A stretch of DNA of 6,187 nt from the NCBI GenBank assembly GCA_049644345.1, contig JBARRS010000220.1, positions 1 to 6,187 on the forward strand. The letters run 5' to 3'. The notes beneath the pieces are model-generated. The model was not told the DNA's origin and made no database searches. It saw only the letters and a program-made list of their open reading frames with translations. This stretch comes from JBARRS01 sp049644345 (lineage in GTDB: Bacteria > Actinomycetota > Thermoleophilia > Gaiellales > Gaiellaceae). Shown piece by piece: positions 5,112 through 6,187 of this stretch; the first letter of the stretch is position 1, and every line of letters starts with the position of its first letter. A program made the position numbers and the translations under genes.

Positions 5112-6187
5112 ATGGCACACAAGGAGCTGAAGTTCGACGAGGACGCGCGCCGCTCGCTCGAGCGGGGCGTGAACATCCTCGCCAACGCAGTCAAGGTCAC
5201 GCTCGGCCCGAAGGGGCGTTACGTGGTCCTGGACAAGAAGTTCGGCGCGCCGACGATCACGAACGACGGCGTCACGATCGCGCGTGAGATCGAGGTCGAG
5301 GACGTGTTCGAGAATCAGGGCGCGCAGCTCGTCCGCGAGGTCGCGACGGCGACGAACGACGTCGCCGGCGACGGCACCACGACGGCAACCCTGCTCGCCC
5401 AGGCGATCGTCCGCGAGGGCCTGAAGAACGTCGCCGCCGGGGCCAACCCGATGGCGCTCAAGCGGGGGATCGAGAAGGCCGTCGACGCGGTGGTCGAGAA
5501 CCTGAAGGAGCAGTCGAAGGACATCGACGGCAAGGAGGACATCGCACGGGTCGCCACGATCTCCGCGCGCGAGCGCGAGATCGGCGACGTGATCGCCGAT
5601 GCGATCGAGAAGGTCGGCAAGGACGGCGTGGTCAACGTCGAGGAGGGCCAGACTCTCGGGCTCGAGCTCGAGTTCACCGAGGGCATGCAGTTCGACAAGG
5701 GCTACCTCTCGCCCTACATGATCACAGACGCCGAGCGGATGGAGGCGGTGCTCGAGGAGCCCTACATCCTCGTCGCCAACCAGAAGATCGGTGCCGTCAA
5801 GGATCTGCTGCCCGTGCTCGAGCAGGTGATCCAGGCGGGCAAGCCGCTGCTGATCATCGCCGAGGACGTCGAGGGCGAGGCCCTTGCGACCCTGGTGGTC
5901 AACAAGCTCCGCGGCACATTCACCGGGGTCGCCGTAAAGGCGCCCGGTTTCGGCGACCGGCGCAAGCGGATGCTCGAGGACATCGCCACCCTCTCCGGTG
6001 GCGAGGTGATCACCGAGGAGATGGGCCTGAAGCTGGAGAACACCCAGCTCACCCAGCTCGGCCAGGCCCGCAAGGTCGTGGTCGCGAAGGACACGACGAC
6101 GATCATCGACGGCGCCGGCGACCCGGACGGAATCAAGGGCCGCATCAAGCAAATCAAGCAGGAGATCGAGAACACCGACTCCGACTT
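5112..6187 (+). CDS. groEL: Chaperonin GroEL (Hsp60), 3' end cut by the window
   Basis: GroEL is the 14-subunit ATP-dependent folding chamber capped by GroES. The first 358 of about 540 residues are present, in one uninterrupted frame. The N-terminal equatorial domain carries TLGPKGR (30-36), NDG with D52, and the nucleotide-binding DGTTTAT at 87-93. The intermediate segment includes VATISARE. The apical domain has YLSPYM with Y198 and Y202 in the substrate- and GroES-binding face, KPLLIIAEDVEGEALATLVV, and APGFGDRRK. The catalytic aspartate near residue 398 and the C-terminal tail lie beyond the window. It therefore cannot be seen whether the tail is Gly-Met-rich or His-rich, which distinguishes actinobacterial GroEL types. 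Linkage to groES and CIRCE suggests a principal stress-regulated copy. Confidence 0.98.
   Translation, partial: MAHKELKFDEDARRSLERGVNILANAVKVTLGPKGRYVVLDKKFGAPTITNDGVTIAREIEVEDVFENQGAQLVREVATATNDVAGDGTTTATLLAQAIVREGLKNVAAGANPMALKRGIEKAVDAVVENLKEQSKDIDGKEDIARVATISAREREIGDVIADAIEKVGKDGVVNVEEGQTLGLELEFTEGMQFDKGYLSPYMITDAERMEAVLEEPYILVANQKIGAVKDLLPVLEQVIQAGKPLLIIAEDVEGEALATLVVNKLRGTFTGVAVKAPGFGDRRKRMLEDIATLSGGEVITEEMGLKLENTQLTQLGQARKVVVAKDTTTIIDGAGDPDGIKGRIKQIKQEIENTDSD

Noticed and set aside
4701..6152. Long minus-strand open frame opposite groES and groEL
   Set aside because: It is the mirror of the strong GC3 bias in groESL. Its translation is rich in Leu, Asp, Val and Arg with no recognisable domain, and it has no promoter or ribosome site.

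Overview
The window is GC-rich throughout (by eye about two thirds G+C) and gap-free, and looks like bacterial chromosome. Three things point to an actinobacterial relative, possibly a deep-branching class such as Thermoleophilia. These are the strong GC bias at third codon positions, two possible leaderless genes preceded by TANNNT hexamers, and a HrcA/CIRCE-controlled groESL operon. The phylum is an inference; a groEL phylogeny would settle it.

Positions 3-3370, minus strand: a three-gene operon for a 2-oxoacid dehydrogenase complex, in transcription order E1 alpha, E1 beta, E2. E1 alpha and E1 beta form the thiamine-diphosphate decarboxylase and E2 is the lipoyl-bearing acyltransferase. 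The genes are packed within a few bases of each other. The E3 dihydrolipoamide dehydrogenase is not in view. Whether the substrate is pyruvate, branched-chain 2-oxoacids or another 2-oxoacid cannot be settled from sequence alone. The E1 alpha stop codon lies in the same reading frame as E1 beta, and E1 beta has no ATG, GTG or TTG at the place where its family should start.

Positions 3371-3545: a divergent promoter region. The same hexamer, TAGAGT, lies a few bases upstream of the start codon on each side, and a perfect 17-bp palindrome sits between them.

Positions 3546-4635: three small genes. A plus-strand protein with four CxxC pairs (two probable zinc ribbons) runs tail-to-tail into a minus-strand ASCH-domain gene, and their stop codons overlap by 4 bp. 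A minus-strand Nudix hydrolase lies just upstream of the ASCH gene and is probably co-transcribed with it.

Positions 4636-6187: a second divergent intergenic region, then groES and the first two thirds of groEL on the plus strand. A sigma70-type promoter is followed immediately by a CIRCE operator, the standard arrangement for HrcA heat-shock repression.

Most of the window is recognisable housekeeping sequence. I see no mobile element, CRISPR array, tRNA or rRNA, and no clear new system. The most unusual points are the E1 alpha/E1 beta junction, the palindrome between the divergent genes and the uncharacterised double zinc-ribbon protein.
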